DNA of 64,000 nucleotides. It comes from Paenibacillus glycanilyticus. Lineage in GTDB: Bacteria > Bacillota > Bacilli > Paenibacillales > Paenibacillaceae. The notes under the pieces are model-generated. The model had not been told where the DNA came from. It saw nothing but the letters and a program-made list of their open reading frames with translations, and made no database searches. The translations under genes were made by a program, and so were the position numbers. The stretch lies in NCBI RefSeq assembly GCF_030161375.1, contig NZ_BSSQ01000019.1, positions 62,001-126,000 on the forward strand, read 5' to 3'. Shown here piece by piece: positions 8,606 to 16,744 of this stretch; position 1 is the stretch's first letter, and each line of letters starts with the position of its first letter.

Positions 8606-9154
8606 ATGCCAAGAAAAATTCATATTATCGGTTCCGTTGGCAGCGGGAAAACAACGTTTGCTAGGCAACTATCAATAGAATGGGGAATTCCCCATTATGA
8701 GTTAGACAACGTGGTATGGAAGAGGAGCAAACCAGCTGATATTAGAAGAACGGATGAAGAGCGTGATCAAGTGCTGCGTTCCATTATCCAATCAGATACT
8801 TGGATTGTTGAAGGCGCTCATTACAAGGAGTGGATGTTCCCTAGTTTGAACAGCGCGGAAGCCATCGTATTTATGGATACTGCCTATTCTGTACGAAGGT
8901 ACCGGATTGTTAGAAGATTTATATTACAGCTATTGCGAATCGAACAATCGCATTATAGACCTACGTTAACCATATTTAGAAACATGTTTATCTGGAACGC
9001 TAATTTCGAGAGACAAATCAAACCAGAATTATTAAACACTTTGAATGACTATAGTGCGAAGTCCATCCGGTTGAGTACGAAGGATGAGATTAGCAACTAT
9101 TACAAGGAGCAGAATAATGGATACACGACCTACAACAAGTCATACCATTCATAG
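8606..9154 (+). CDS. P-loop small-molecule kinase-like ATPase
   Basis: P-loop NTPase of the adenylate-kinase-like/FlaR group. The Walker A is GSVGSGKTTFA near the N-terminus (MPRKIHIIGSVGSGKTT), followed by a HYELDNVVWK segment and a VEGAHY segment typical of proteins annotated as topology modulation or shikimate-kinase-like. About 182 residues, normal size. ATG 8606 gives the standard N-terminus; TTG 8594, directly behind the previous stop, is an alternative compatible with translational coupling. The substrate is not known. Its last 38 bases overlap the following Prp-like gene, so the two are tightly co-expressed. Confidence 0.82.
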   Translation: MPRKIHIIGSVGSGKTTFARQLSIEWGIPHYELDNVVWKRSKPADIRRTDEERDQVLRSIIQSDTWIVEGAHYKEWMFPSLNSAEAIVFMDTAYSVRRYRIVRRFILQLLRIEQSHYRPTLTIFRNMFIWNANFERQIKPELLNTLNDYSAKSIRLSTKDEISNYYKEQNNGYTTYNKSYHS

Positions 9155-9572
9155 AAAATATAATTTTGAGCAAGAAATCGAAATACAAAGATCAATATTA
9201 GATGAAGATGAAAGAGATCCTTTTGTAATCACATTTTATATGAATGCTCAAGATTATATCTATGGTTTTATAGCAAAGGGTACAACGGGATTCACTCAAT
9301 ATGGCTACGATATTATTGCCGCTTCTGTCTCGGTCTTGACTATTAATACCATTAATTCAATAAATGAATTCACAGAAGATGAAGCCGAAATCGAGCAGTC
9401 TAAACACTACGCCAAATGTATAATTAATGGTCGAGTTAGTAAGGATGCTCATCTATTGCTCAAATCCCTCAGGTTTGGTATGTATTCTATTCAAAATACT
9501 TACGGAAATAGATTCATTACCATAGAAGAGGTGAAGTTAGAGAGAAATAAAAGATTCTTTGGTTTGCTCTAG
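9117..9572 (+). CDS. Prp-like (DUF464) protein with both catalytic residues missing
   Basis: Homologue of the ribosomal-processing cysteine protease Prp, the enzyme that trims the L27 extension in Firmicutes. The C-terminal two-thirds align with Prp: FIAKGTTGFTQYGYDIIAASVS matches the GHA..GEYGHDIVCAGAS core, and DAHLLLKSLRFGMYSIQ matches the conserved C-terminal helix. The catalytic His becomes T56 and the catalytic Cys becomes A68, twelve residues apart as in real Prp, so protease activity is not expected. An N-terminal extension of about 40 residues (polar, TTSHTIHRKYNFEQE) is unusual; Prp is about 105-110 residues, this is 151. ATG 9117 follows AAGGAG. It is not beside rplU/rpmA, so it is a paralogue. 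Confidence 0.8.
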   Translation: MDTRPTTSHTIHRKYNFEQEIEIQRSILDEDERDPFVITFYMNAQDYIYGFIAKGTTGFTQYGYDIIAASVSVLTINTINSINEFTEDEAEIEQSKHYAKCIINGRVSKDAHLLLKSLRFGMYSIQNTYGNRFITIEEVKLERNKRFFGLL

Positions 9573-9586
9573 GAGGGAAGCCACAT

Positions 9587-9886
9587 ATGTACTACAACGC
9601 GACGAAAAAACTATCGTATCTACTGATTGTGGCGGGGATCATTCTATTTGTGTTCGGGCTATGGCAATATATGCCGCATTCCTACCGTTCAGATACTTCG
9701 GATCAGACGTTTATGTCAATTGAAGCCAAACGGATTGTATTCCCGTTAGTAGGACTTATTCTAACCTTAATTGGAATAACGCTCTCGAAATTTGTAGGTG
9801 AGGTAGAAACAGAAATGTTGATTCTTAGAGATGAAATCATTCAGTTAACGAATCGGGTTGATAAATTAAGTAATCATAAAAATTAA
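9587..9886 (+). CDS. Small membrane protein with C-terminal coiled coil
   Basis: A 99-residue protein with two hydrophobic segments (about 9-27 and 49-67) and a C-terminal heptad-like stretch (ETEMLILRDEIIQLTNRVDKL) predicted to be a short coiled coil in the cytoplasm. ATG 9587 has TAGGAGGG upstream. It follows the Prp-like gene by 14 bases and precedes the next kinase-like gene by 26, so it belongs to the same apparent operon. No family is recognised. Confidence 0.7.
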   Translation: MYYNATKKLSYLLIVAGIILFVFGLWQYMPHSYRSDTSDQTFMSIEAKRIVFPLVGLILTLIGITLSKFVGEVETEMLILRDEIIQLTNRVDKLSNHKN

Positions 9887-9912
9887 TGATATGGCAAATA
9901 GGAGGGAAAATC

Positions 9913-10407
9913 ATGTTGTATATTTTTGGCGGATTGCCGGGATCCGGGAAGTCTACCTTGTCCGCAGCTTTGGCCAGAGAACTTCGGGCTGCTTATATTA
10001 GAGTGGATGTCGTGGAGCAAGCGATGAGAGATACGGGGATTAGCGTTAACGGTCCTGAGGGGTACATCGTTTGTTATGGGATGGCGAAGCAAAATCTACG
10101 TCTAGGCATGGATGTAATTGCGGATACAGTGAATCCGATTGAAATAACGCGGCAAGCTTGGCGCAACGTGGCGGAATCCATTGATATTCCTTATGTAGAG
10201 ATCGAAGTCATTTGCTCTGACGAGCATGAACATAAACAACGGGTTGAAACGCGTGTCATCGACATACCCAATTTAATTCCGCCAACATGGGAACAGGTTC
10301 AAAATAGACATTACGAGGCCTGGGAGGGGGAGCGTATCGTTGTGGATACTGCTCACCAAACCGAACAAGAAAGTTATATGACGTTACGCAGGTTGCTCGG
10401 TATCTAG
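9913..10407 (+). CDS. AAA-type P-loop kinase-like protein
   Basis: P-loop protein of 164 residues with an N-terminal Walker A GGLPGSGKSTL and the layout of small zeta-toxin/kinase-like ATPases (IRVDVVEQAMRD after the P-loop, MDVIADTVNPIEITRQAW in the middle, a final VVDTAH). Such proteins phosphorylate small molecules, but the substrate here is unknown. ATG 9913 is preceded by GGAGGG; a start at 9886 would overlap the upstream stop and has no site. No antitoxin-like partner is evident, so a toxin role is not supported. A strong terminator follows. Confidence 0.82.
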   Translation: MLYIFGGLPGSGKSTLSAALARELRAAYIRVDVVEQAMRDTGISVNGPEGYIVCYGMAKQNLRLGMDVIADTVNPIEITRQAWRNVAESIDIPYVEIEVICSDEHEHKQRVETRVIDIPNLIPPTWEQVQNRHYEAWEGERIVVDTAHQTEQESYMTLRRLLGI

Positions 10408-10472
10408 ATTTCGAATAAATCTTTGAAGGAATGATATACCTTAAGCAAGGTGGTTATCATGAAGTTAAAGTG

Positions 10473-10509
10473 TGGCAGCGGGTCATCCATGACCAGCTGC
10501 CCCTTTTTA
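10473..10509 (+). terminator. Terminator closing the 8407-10407 cluster
   Basis: GGCAGCGGGTCA pairs with TGACCAGCTGCC around TCCA, followed by CTTTTTAT. Confidence 0.85.
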
Positions 10510-10592
10510 TTTGAGGACATTCATGTTCCATATATGGTAAAATTATGATAATAGTTTGATAGAACACAACCTAATTATCTATTAAAAAGGAG

Positions 10593-10612
10593 CCAGTAAG
10601 ATAACTTACTGG
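10593..10612 (+). promoter_or_regulatory. Inverted repeat touching the ribosome site of the PBP gene
   Basis: CCAGTAAG at 10593-10600 and CTTACTGG at 10605-10612 form a perfect eight-base dyad with an ATAA loop. The last two bases are the first G residues of the GGAGG ribosome site (10611-10615), ten bases before the ATG. It could be an operator or an mRNA hairpin limiting ribosome access. Confidence 0.55.
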
Positions 10613-10624
10613 AGGTACGCTCAT

Positions 10625-12790
10625 ATGACAAAACTTATTAAACGCCGTGCTTTGTTAATTGGCGGAATGATGACTCTCCTATTTCTTGTTCTGCTCGGTA
10701 GGATCTTGTGGGTTCAAGTCATTGATCGGGATTTCTGGTTTAACTTAGCCAAGACGAGATGGGCAGCGGAAGAGAAGCTATTAGCCAAGAGGGGGACTAT
10801 AACGGATAGGGACGGTAATATGCTTGCGATGGATTCCGTTGCTTACAATGTGGCTGTTAATCCTAAAATGATCCATTCGCTTAATATCGCTGATGAGATG
10901 GTAGAAGGACTTCATCGGATCTTGAACAAACCGGAGTCCGAATTATCCAAGATCGTCACCGCGCAGAAAGATAATGGCGATTACTATCAGCAACGCGAGA
11001 TTCACGAGGAAGGTTGGAGAATCGATAAAACGCTAGCTGATCAGGTTATTGAATTTCGTGATCAATTAGAGAAGAAGTATGATGCGAAAGACGTGGGAAT
11101 TATCCTCTATGAGGATGAAAAGCGCTACTACCCAAGTCAAGAAAAAGCTTCGCAATTAATAGGATATGTCACGAAGGAAGGGGAAGCCAAAGCAGGGCTT
11201 GAAGCTTATTACAACGATAAGCTGCAGGGGGAAGACGGCGAGATTAAATATGAAAAGGACGGCAAACGCGTCCAGCTCGCGGGAAGCAACGTGGAATACA
11301 AGCCGGCCAAAGACGGGCAAGATATCGCGCTAACGATTGATCTGGATATTCAAGATTACGTGGAGAAGGCGCTTAAAAACATCTATGAGCAATATCAGCC
11401 TAAGAGCATTACAGCGGTTGCAGCCGATCCGAACACGATGGAAATATTGGCGATGGCGAATTATCCTACCTTCAATCCGAATACGTATTGGGATACGAAT
11501 TACGAGAATGCTTATAATCATGCGGTTAAGTCGACTTATGAACCGGGTTCTACCTTCAAGATCGTTACTCTTGCGGCAGCCGTTCAAGAAGGGATCTTCA
11601 ATCCGAACGCCACCTATAAGTCCGGTAGAATCGATGTTCCTGGCAATCCGGTTAATGATATTAACAATATTGGCTGGGGAACGATTACTTACTTGGAAGG
11701 CCTTAAGCGTTCCAGTAACGTTGCTTTCGTAAAGCTGGGTTGGGAGCAACTTGGCGGGGTAAAGCTTCTCGATTATATTAACCGGTTTGGCTTTGGCGTT
11801 AAGACGGGAATTGATCTAGGCGGAGAGTCCAAAGGGGTTATCAACGTAAACTTGAACATACCGTCGGATATTGCCCGTGCATCATTTGGTCAAGGTCAGG
11901 TACAAGTAACTGCCCTTCAGCAGGTAGCCGCGGTTGCAGCGGTAGCGAACGGCGGAACGCTTTTGCAGCCGCATATTGTTAAGCAAATCTATGATCCCAA
12001 CACGCAAACAACGGTGAAAACCGAACCCAAAGTCATAAGGGACAATGTCATCTCCAAAGAAACGTCTAAGAAGGTAGGCGAGTATTTGGAGCAGGTTGTA
12101 TCCGATCCGGATGCAACGGGTCATAACGCTTTTATCGAAGGCTATCGGGTAGCGGGTAAGACAGGAACGGCGGAGAAGGTTGTGGATGGTTTTTACTCAA
12201 AAAACAAATATGTTGTCTCATTTATTGGTTATGCACCGGTAGAGAATCCAAAGATCGTTCTATATATTTTGGTAGACGAACCCAATGATCCGAAAGCTGG
12301 CGGGGGAAAAGTTGCCGCTCCGGCTTTTAAGGAAATTGTATCGAAGAGTCTTAAGCATATGGGGGTAACCCCGGCTTATAAAGTAACGCCAGGAACCAAG
12401 AGAAACGAAGTAACCGTATCCATCCCGAAGCTCGCGAAATTGACCGTTTCCGCTGCAAAAGCACAATTGAAAACGCGTGGTCTTAATGCAGAAGTGGTCG
12501 GCAGCGGCAAGACCATTATTCAGCAAGTTCCTACGTCTGGTGCGGTTGTCCATCCCGGTCAGAAGGTATATCTGATTACCGAAAAGCGGGACAAACTTGG
12601 AATTCCGAATATGACTGGCCTCTCCCTGCGTGATGCTCTGAAGATTGCTTCTGTCCTAGACGTGAAAGTGACCGTAGAAGGAGAAGGTTATGTCGCAAGC
12701 CAAAAACAGACGACGTCAAACGGCGAGAGACAATTAAAACTGACCTTAACTCCGCAAACAGAAGAACTTGTTAAAGTCGATGCCGAATGA
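10625..12790 (+). CDS. SpoVD-like class B penicillin-binding protein with PASTA domains
   Basis: Membrane-anchored D,D-transpeptidase that crosslinks peptidoglycan. Order: one N-terminal membrane helix (about 10-30), a PBP dimerisation domain (about 55-215), the transpeptidase domain with S309 in STFK, SSN at 363-365 and KTG at 512-514, then two PASTA repeats (about 600-655 and 660-710). At 721 residues it fits SpoVD/PbpB. Standing alone, outside a dcw cluster, it is more likely the sporulation-type or an accessory enzyme than the division PBP; this is inference. The ATG is well spaced from GGAGG, which overlaps an inverted repeat. The PASTA domains would sense uncrosslinked wall. Confidence 0.92.
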   Translation: MTKLIKRRALLIGGMMTLLFLVLLGRILWVQVIDRDFWFNLAKTRWAAEEKLLAKRGTITDRDGNMLAMDSVAYNVAVNPKMIHSLNIADEMVEGLHRILNKPESELSKIVTAQKDNGDYYQQREIHEEGWRIDKTLADQVIEFRDQLEKKYDAKDVGIILYEDEKRYYPSQEKASQLIGYVTKEGEAKAGLEAYYNDKLQGEDGEIKYEKDGKRVQLAGSNVEYKPAKDGQDIALTIDLDIQDYVEKALKNIYEQYQPKSITAVAADPNTMEILAMANYPTFNPNTYWDTNYENAYNHAVKSTYEPGSTFKIVTLAAAVQEGIFNPNATYKSGRIDVPGNPVNDINNIGWGTITYLEGLKRSSNVAFVKLGWEQLGGVKLLDYINRFGFGVKTGIDLGGESKGVINVNLNIPSDIARASFGQGQVQVTALQQVAAVAAVANGGTLLQPHIVKQIYDPNTQTTVKTEPKVIRDNVISKETSKKVGEYLEQVVSDPDATGHNAFIEGYRVAGKTGTAEKVVDGFYSKNKYVVSFIGYAPVENPKIVLYILVDEPNDPKAGGGKVAAPAFKEIVSKSLKHMGVTPAYKVTPGTKRNEVTVSIPKLAKLTVSAAKAQLKTRGLNAEVVGSGKTIIQQVPTSGAVVHPGQKVYLITEKRDKLGIPNMTGLSLRDALKIASVLDVKVTVEGEGYVASQKQTTSNGERQLKLTLTPQTEELVKVDAE

Positions 12791-12809
12791 GTGAGCAGGT
12801 GATTACAAT

Positions 12810-13352
12810 TTGAGACTCGCAGCCGTATTTGTCGCATTGTTGTTGCTTTTACTTGACCTTGCTGTGTTATGTCTGTATTTGAACGGATTTCAATTAATCC
12901 TCTTAAAATCAACGAGAATCATTTATCCCATCATTCTGGGTATCTTTTGTTTAATCTTTCTAACTACAATCTTAAAGAGAGAGAGATGGTTGTACCTATC
13001 CTCGTCTCTTATCTTGTTGGTTTGCTTATTATTTTCTTTGCTCGAGCATTCGTTTATGGATACTGAATTTATTGAGTCTATTGTCTCTCCAAATAAGGTA
13101 AACACGGTTTATATTGAACATCGGGAAGCTACTCTAGGAGAGACCAACTATTTTTATACCTTCTTCAAAAAAGAAGGATTATTCATGAAAGAAATAAAAG
13201 GGCATGAAAATCATCTAATATCACAATATCGTCCGTCTCAATCGCAATTCACTGCTGAAGAGGCGTTGGGACTACAAAATGTGGAATGGATGACGGAAGA
13301 AACCCTAACGTTTCATACGATTAATGGAGATGTGTCGATTAAGTTGAAATAA
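12810..13352 (+). CDS. Membrane protein of unknown function
   Basis: Starts at TTG 12810 with AGGTGA upstream. Three hydrophobic helices fill the first 85 residues (LAAVFVALLLLLLDLAVL, a second near 33-52, a third near 63-80), followed by a soluble C-terminal half of about 95 residues ending TFHTINGDVSIKLK. The sequence is AT-rich compared with the PBP gene ahead of it. No family is recognised. The following gene starts 10 bases after the stop, so both are probably one transcript. Confidence 0.68.
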   Translation: MRLAAVFVALLLLLLDLAVLCLYLNGFQLILLKSTRIIYPIILGIFCLIFLTTILKRERWLYLSSSLILLVCLLFSLLEHSFMDTEFIESIVSPNKVNTVYIEHREATLGETNYFYTFFKKEGLFMKEIKGHENHLISQYRPSQSQFTAEEALGLQNVEWMTEETLTFHTINGDVSIKLK

Positions 13353-13362
13353 GGAGAGTACC

Positions 13363-14562
13363 ATGAAATTGTATAAGAAAATCAATTATCGTTTAGCAAA
13401 GAACGATACTCCTCTTGTGATTGCTGAACGAGTAAAACAAGCATTCGTCAATTTGGACACTGAACTTCTTACTATAAAATTTTTCGCGAACGATTCTGTG
13501 TATGGTGTATCCGGTATTAATCGTGTCTTAAAACACTTTCCAAAGCTTACTCCCTATCTACATACGGTCGATACACTACAAGGCAGTGAACAAAGACTTT
13601 CGAATTTGCCTGTAGGATGGGACGGATCAAATCCTGACGGGTTCACGGACTCTATTACAATTGATGATGCTATTGAAGTCGTACGTGGAGTCCCACGCAG
13701 GTATTCACTCAACGACCTTACGATAATTTTTGATCGTCTTCCTCTGTTGACTCGCATTCCCGAATCTTTAAGGATAGACCCAGTACCTTATACTGTGAAG
13801 GGGCGTCTTCACTTTCCTAATCTTTTTTCTCCTAAGGTAACGGGGTATAGTGATTATCCTTCGCCTTGTATTCGTTTACAGAGTGATTGGTGGATATCCG
13901 GAAGAAATAACTTTATGGATGCAATTGTAGAACTCGGTGATCTGGCGGACGGTATTCCGCAGCTGGAACTTAATGTTGCGGAACGACAATTGCTTGAGTC
14001 TATTGGAGAGATTTATCATGAACGGGTATTTGCAGCTCCATCTAACAAAGAAGAAGCTGCAGAAAATTACGAGAAAATGATTACGTGTGAAAAAATTATC
14101 CGTTCATTCTACGAAGAGGGATGCTTAGTCGGTGTTGACTACCCTTATCAGCTAAATCATATTGTTATTGACGAAGTTGCGACCGAACCTTTATCTGTAA
14201 AAAAGGCAATTACTGGCGAATTCAAGAAACGAGGATTCACTTACAATACGAAGTATAGTAATGGCGGCATGTATACCATTTCGAAGATTACGAAGAACAA
14301 TTATTTGGTGAAGATAACTTTTGCTCGAGGCAGTTTCGATGCAAATGTCTTGAGTGTAGGCAGCATTGAAGGGCCGTTATGGAAACATGAATTTGAGTTG
14401 CCTGCAACTCCTGATAGAAGGCCTTATCAATTAATTCGACAAATGGACGTGAATCATCAACTTGCAAATATTGCAGCAGCTTACGATACAGCAGAGAAAC
14501 ATTTTATTGATGTAATTGATGGCTTATATGGGTTAGGTCCATCATGGCTCACGTATCTATAG
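13363..14562 (+). CDS. Unknown 399-residue cytoplasmic protein
   Basis: Good coding frame with AAGGAGAG eight bases before ATG 13363. No signal peptide or membrane segment is seen. It is mixed alpha/beta with a basic N-terminal part, a region rich in Trp/Gly near 83-95, a helical middle (about 210-260) and a C-terminal beta-rich part. I do not recognise the family. It follows the membrane protein at 12810 by 10 bases and precedes the zinc-ribbon gene by 26 bases, so the three may form one operon of unknown role. Confidence 0.7.
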   Translation: MKLYKKINYRLAKNDTPLVIAERVKQAFVNLDTELLTIKFFANDSVYGVSGINRVLKHFPKLTPYLHTVDTLQGSEQRLSNLPVGWDGSNPDGFTDSITIDDAIEVVRGVPRRYSLNDLTIIFDRLPLLTRIPESLRIDPVPYTVKGRLHFPNLFSPKVTGYSDYPSPCIRLQSDWWISGRNNFMDAIVELGDLADGIPQLELNVAERQLLESIGEIYHERVFAAPSNKEEAAENYEKMITCEKIIRSFYEEGCLVGVDYPYQLNHIVIDEVATEPLSVKKAITGEFKKRGFTYNTKYSNGGMYTISKITKNNYLVKITFARGSFDANVLSVGSIEGPLWKHEFELPATPDRRPYQLIRQMDVNHQLANIAAAYDTAEKHFIDVIDGLYGLGPSWLTYL

Positions 14563-14588
14563 TTCATGCCGAACAGGGAGTGGTCTAA

Positions 14589-14891
14589 CTGCCTGCGCAA
14601 AAACTCATTAATTGGTTAAACCGCAAACGGATAATAAGTTGCAAGGATTGTAACAACGAGCTGAATGTGTACGCTTATTCCTCAAAGGACTCGGTGATTT
14701 TATTCTGTGTTCATTGCAAACATTACTACTATAGGAACGATCCCAGTTCACCTATAATCCAATACGAAGTTCCCGAAGGACTTATGAAGCAATGGCAAAT
14801 GGACCCGTATTATAGAAGCTATACAGGGTTGCCAATAAGTGAGGCTTATGAACCAAGGTGGATTAAACAACTTCGAAAGTTGTTTGATTAA
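14589..14891 (+). CDS. Small zinc-ribbon protein, probable CTG start
   Basis: The frame is open from a TAA at 14586 and has no ATG, GTG or TTG until GTG 14667, which would cut off half of a zinc site. Starting at CTG 14589, eight bases after GGGAG (14576-14580), gives a 100-residue protein with two CxxC pairs, SCKDCN and FCVHCK, spaced about 20 residues apart as in a zinc ribbon. The remainder is polar and aromatic (YYYRNDPSSP, MDPYYRSYTG). A rare CTG start is the simplest reading. Otherwise a shorter GTG protein or a sequencing error must be assumed. Function unknown. Confidence 0.55.
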   Translation: MPAQKLINWLNRKRIISCKDCNNELNVYAYSSKDSVILFCVHCKHYYYRNDPSSPIIQYEVPEGLMKQWQMDPYYRSYTGLPISEAYEPRWIKQLRKLFD

Positions 14892-14905
14892 TTCGTCAGT
14901 GAGAA

Positions 14906-15343
14906 TTACAACTTGCGCTTTTTTCTCCAAGAGATGACTTTAACGTGGTCGGAATTCTTGATAATGAATGGTTCTTGAAAATAGGAAGAATCAAATTGGA
15001 TAGAGATGTTGGCTTCATTTCCCGTTGTCTTAAGATTCAATTCATAATTACTCATGGAATGAACGAAGGAAGATAATATTCCGCTTGAACCAGCAGTTAG
15101 TAAATCAATAATCGTAAATACAACAGTCATCAGACAAACAAGAAGTCTATTCTTCTTGTTTTTATTTTTCATGCTCTCCAATACAATTCTAATGGTTGTT
15201 GCAGATAGGCGAAAATCCATTTGTTCAGAGATGTCTCTTGCATCTACTATTATTTGATCATCACCGAAAATCGTAATCGTCCGATGAAAATCATCTGGAG
15301 TATCTATGTACTCTAAGGATAGATTAATGACAGGTTTGTCCAT
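14906..15343 (-). CDS. Membrane-spanning protein of unknown function
   Basis: A 145-residue protein convergent with the zinc-ribbon gene. The N-terminal 60 residues are soluble (IINLSLEYIDTPDDFHRTITIFG.. style beta pattern), one long hydrophobic stretch lies at about 66-92 (LLVCLMTVVFTIIDLLTAG), and the C-terminus ends with basic WRKKRKL. Start ATG at 15341-15343 follows GGGGG. No family is recognised, and there is no clear terminator between it and its convergent neighbour. Confidence 0.6.
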   Translation of the reverse strand: MDKPVINLSLEYIDTPDDFHRTITIFGDDQIIVDARDISEQMDFRLSATTIRIVLESMKNKNKKNRLLVCLMTVVFTIIDLLTAGSSGILSSFVHSMSNYELNLKTTGNEANISIQFDSSYFQEPFIIKNSDHVKVISWRKKRKL

Positions 15344-15548
15344 CCATTTGTGCCCCCGATGTTATTAGAACTAATCTCCATAGGATAGCAAAGATCCGTA
15401 AATTGAGGTACTGGATCATCATTCCAAATTTCACGAATAGGAAAGCAGACCATCACTAATTTCCGATTGACAACAAACCTGCAATTGGAATAGAATACCT
15501 TTTTATTGGTTTTCTAAGTTGTCCCATAATGGAGAGGTGGCAGACAAA

Positions 15549-16247
15549 ATGATTCGTATTGGGTTAATCGGAGATTATGATCCAGAGGTTAAAGCGCATG
15601 TTGCCATTCCCCTTGCGATTGAGTTAGCGGCAAATGAACTTGGACTTCAAACTAACGTTGAATGGATTGCTACTCCTTCGTTAGACAACGATTGTGAGCG
15701 GAGGTTGGCTAATTATCAAGCGCTGTGGACAGTTCCTGCAAGTCCATACGCCAGCATGCAAGGGGCCATCAACGGGATCCGTTTTGCCCGTGAGAATCGG
15801 ATTCCGTTCTTAGGAACATGCGGCGGCTTTCAACACATGATTATTGAATTTGCCAGAAATGTTGTGGGACTCTCGGAAGCGGAGCATGGGGAGGATAATC
15901 CTTCTGCTTCTGTGATGTTGGTTGCTCCTCTTACCTGTTCCGTGAGCGAAAAAACACATACCTTCAGACTCCATTTGAGCTCTAAGGTTGCAGCTATCTA
16001 TGGCACTGACGAGGTAACGGAACAGTATGGGATATGCAACTATGGTTTGAACCCGGAATTTGCTTCTCTATTAGAAGAGGCAGGACTGAGTATCGTTGGA
16101 GTAGATGAAAACGGCGAAACACGGATCATGGAGCTGAATGGTCATCCTTTCTTTATCGGAACTTTGTTCCAGCCTGAACGATCAGCCTTCAAGCAAATCG
16201 TACATCCATTGATTAAAGCCTTTCTTCAAGCAACGACTGCTGAATAA
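15549..16247 (+). CDS. CTP-synthase-C-terminal-like glutamine amidotransferase
   Basis: Stand-alone class I amidotransferase-like domain of 232 residues, from the group named for the C-terminal region of CTP synthase, in which some members carry selenocysteine. The nucleophile elbow GTCGGFQH (C91) is intact. The usual catalytic FHPE near the C-terminus reads LFQPERSAF, so the triad His is Gln while the Glu is kept. No synthetase domain is attached or adjacent, so ammonia transfer to CTP is unlikely; the reaction is unknown. ATG 15549 follows GGAGAGGTGG; a start 30 bases upstream lacks spacing. Confidence 0.8.
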   Translation: MIRIGLIGDYDPEVKAHVAIPLAIELAANELGLQTNVEWIATPSLDNDCERRLANYQALWTVPASPYASMQGAINGIRFARENRIPFLGTCGGFQHMIIEFARNVVGLSEAEHGEDNPSASVMLVAPLTCSVSEKTHTFRLHLSSKVAAIYGTDEVTEQYGICNYGLNPEFASLLEEAGLSIVGVDENGETRIMELNGHPFFIGTLFQPERSAFKQIVHPLIKAFLQATTAE

Positions 16248-16287
16248 GGTAGATTGGCAGCGGAGAAGTTGCTAGGAGGGAAGGATA

Positions 16288-16722
16288 ATGCGTTATTTCA
16301 TAAAATTTAATGCGGTGAGCGCAATATTTGCGTTATTGCCATTCATCATGAGTGAACTGTTAGGAAATAGTTATAGAATTAATCGTATTACAGGGATTGA
16401 AATAGCTGTATTAGATAAGGTTAACACCGCTGTTTGTCTCGCAGGCATTGTTCTATTAATTGTGGCATTTGTGCTTATGCTGAGAGCGAAACTTCTACCT
16501 TTGACAAAAACAAACTTGTTATTATCTGTAGCTTGGATTCCTTATTACTGGCTATACATTCAAATATTTGTGGCCCTATATCCGTTAAATAATCCGGCGG
16601 ATGATCCTAATCCGGTATCTGGTTTAATCATCTTAGCAGGTTTATTCCTCTACACACTTACATGGATTGTGGTAAACGTTGCCCTGTTCGTTCTAAAAGA
16701 ACTAAAAGAACCAGCCCATTAA
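16288..16722 (+). CDS. Four-helix membrane protein, unknown
   Basis: A 144-residue protein with four hydrophobic helices (about 7-24, 48-68, 78-98 and 113-136), short loops and a polar C-terminus (LKELKEPAH). ATG 16288 is well placed behind AGGAGGG. It lies between the amidotransferase-like gene and a zinc-ribbon gene with short gaps. No family is recognised. Confidence 0.68.
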   Translation: MRYFIKFNAVSAIFALLPFIMSELLGNSYRINRITGIEIAVLDKVNTAVCLAGIVLLIVAFVLMLRAKLLPLTKTNLLLSVAWIPYYWLYIQIFVALYPLNNPADDPNPVSGLIILAGLFLYTLTWIVVNVALFVLKELKEPAH

Positions 16723-16744
16723 TCTCAGAAGGAGTGAACCTGAA

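Noticed and set aside
9913..10407. Zeta-toxin role for the P-loop protein
   Set aside because: No antitoxin-like partner and no toxin-specific motif are seen; the P-loop alone is not enough.
10459..10548. Short frame starting MKLKCGSGS before the PBP gene
   Set aside because: Most of it lies in the terminator hairpin of the upstream cluster, so it is unlikely to be translated.
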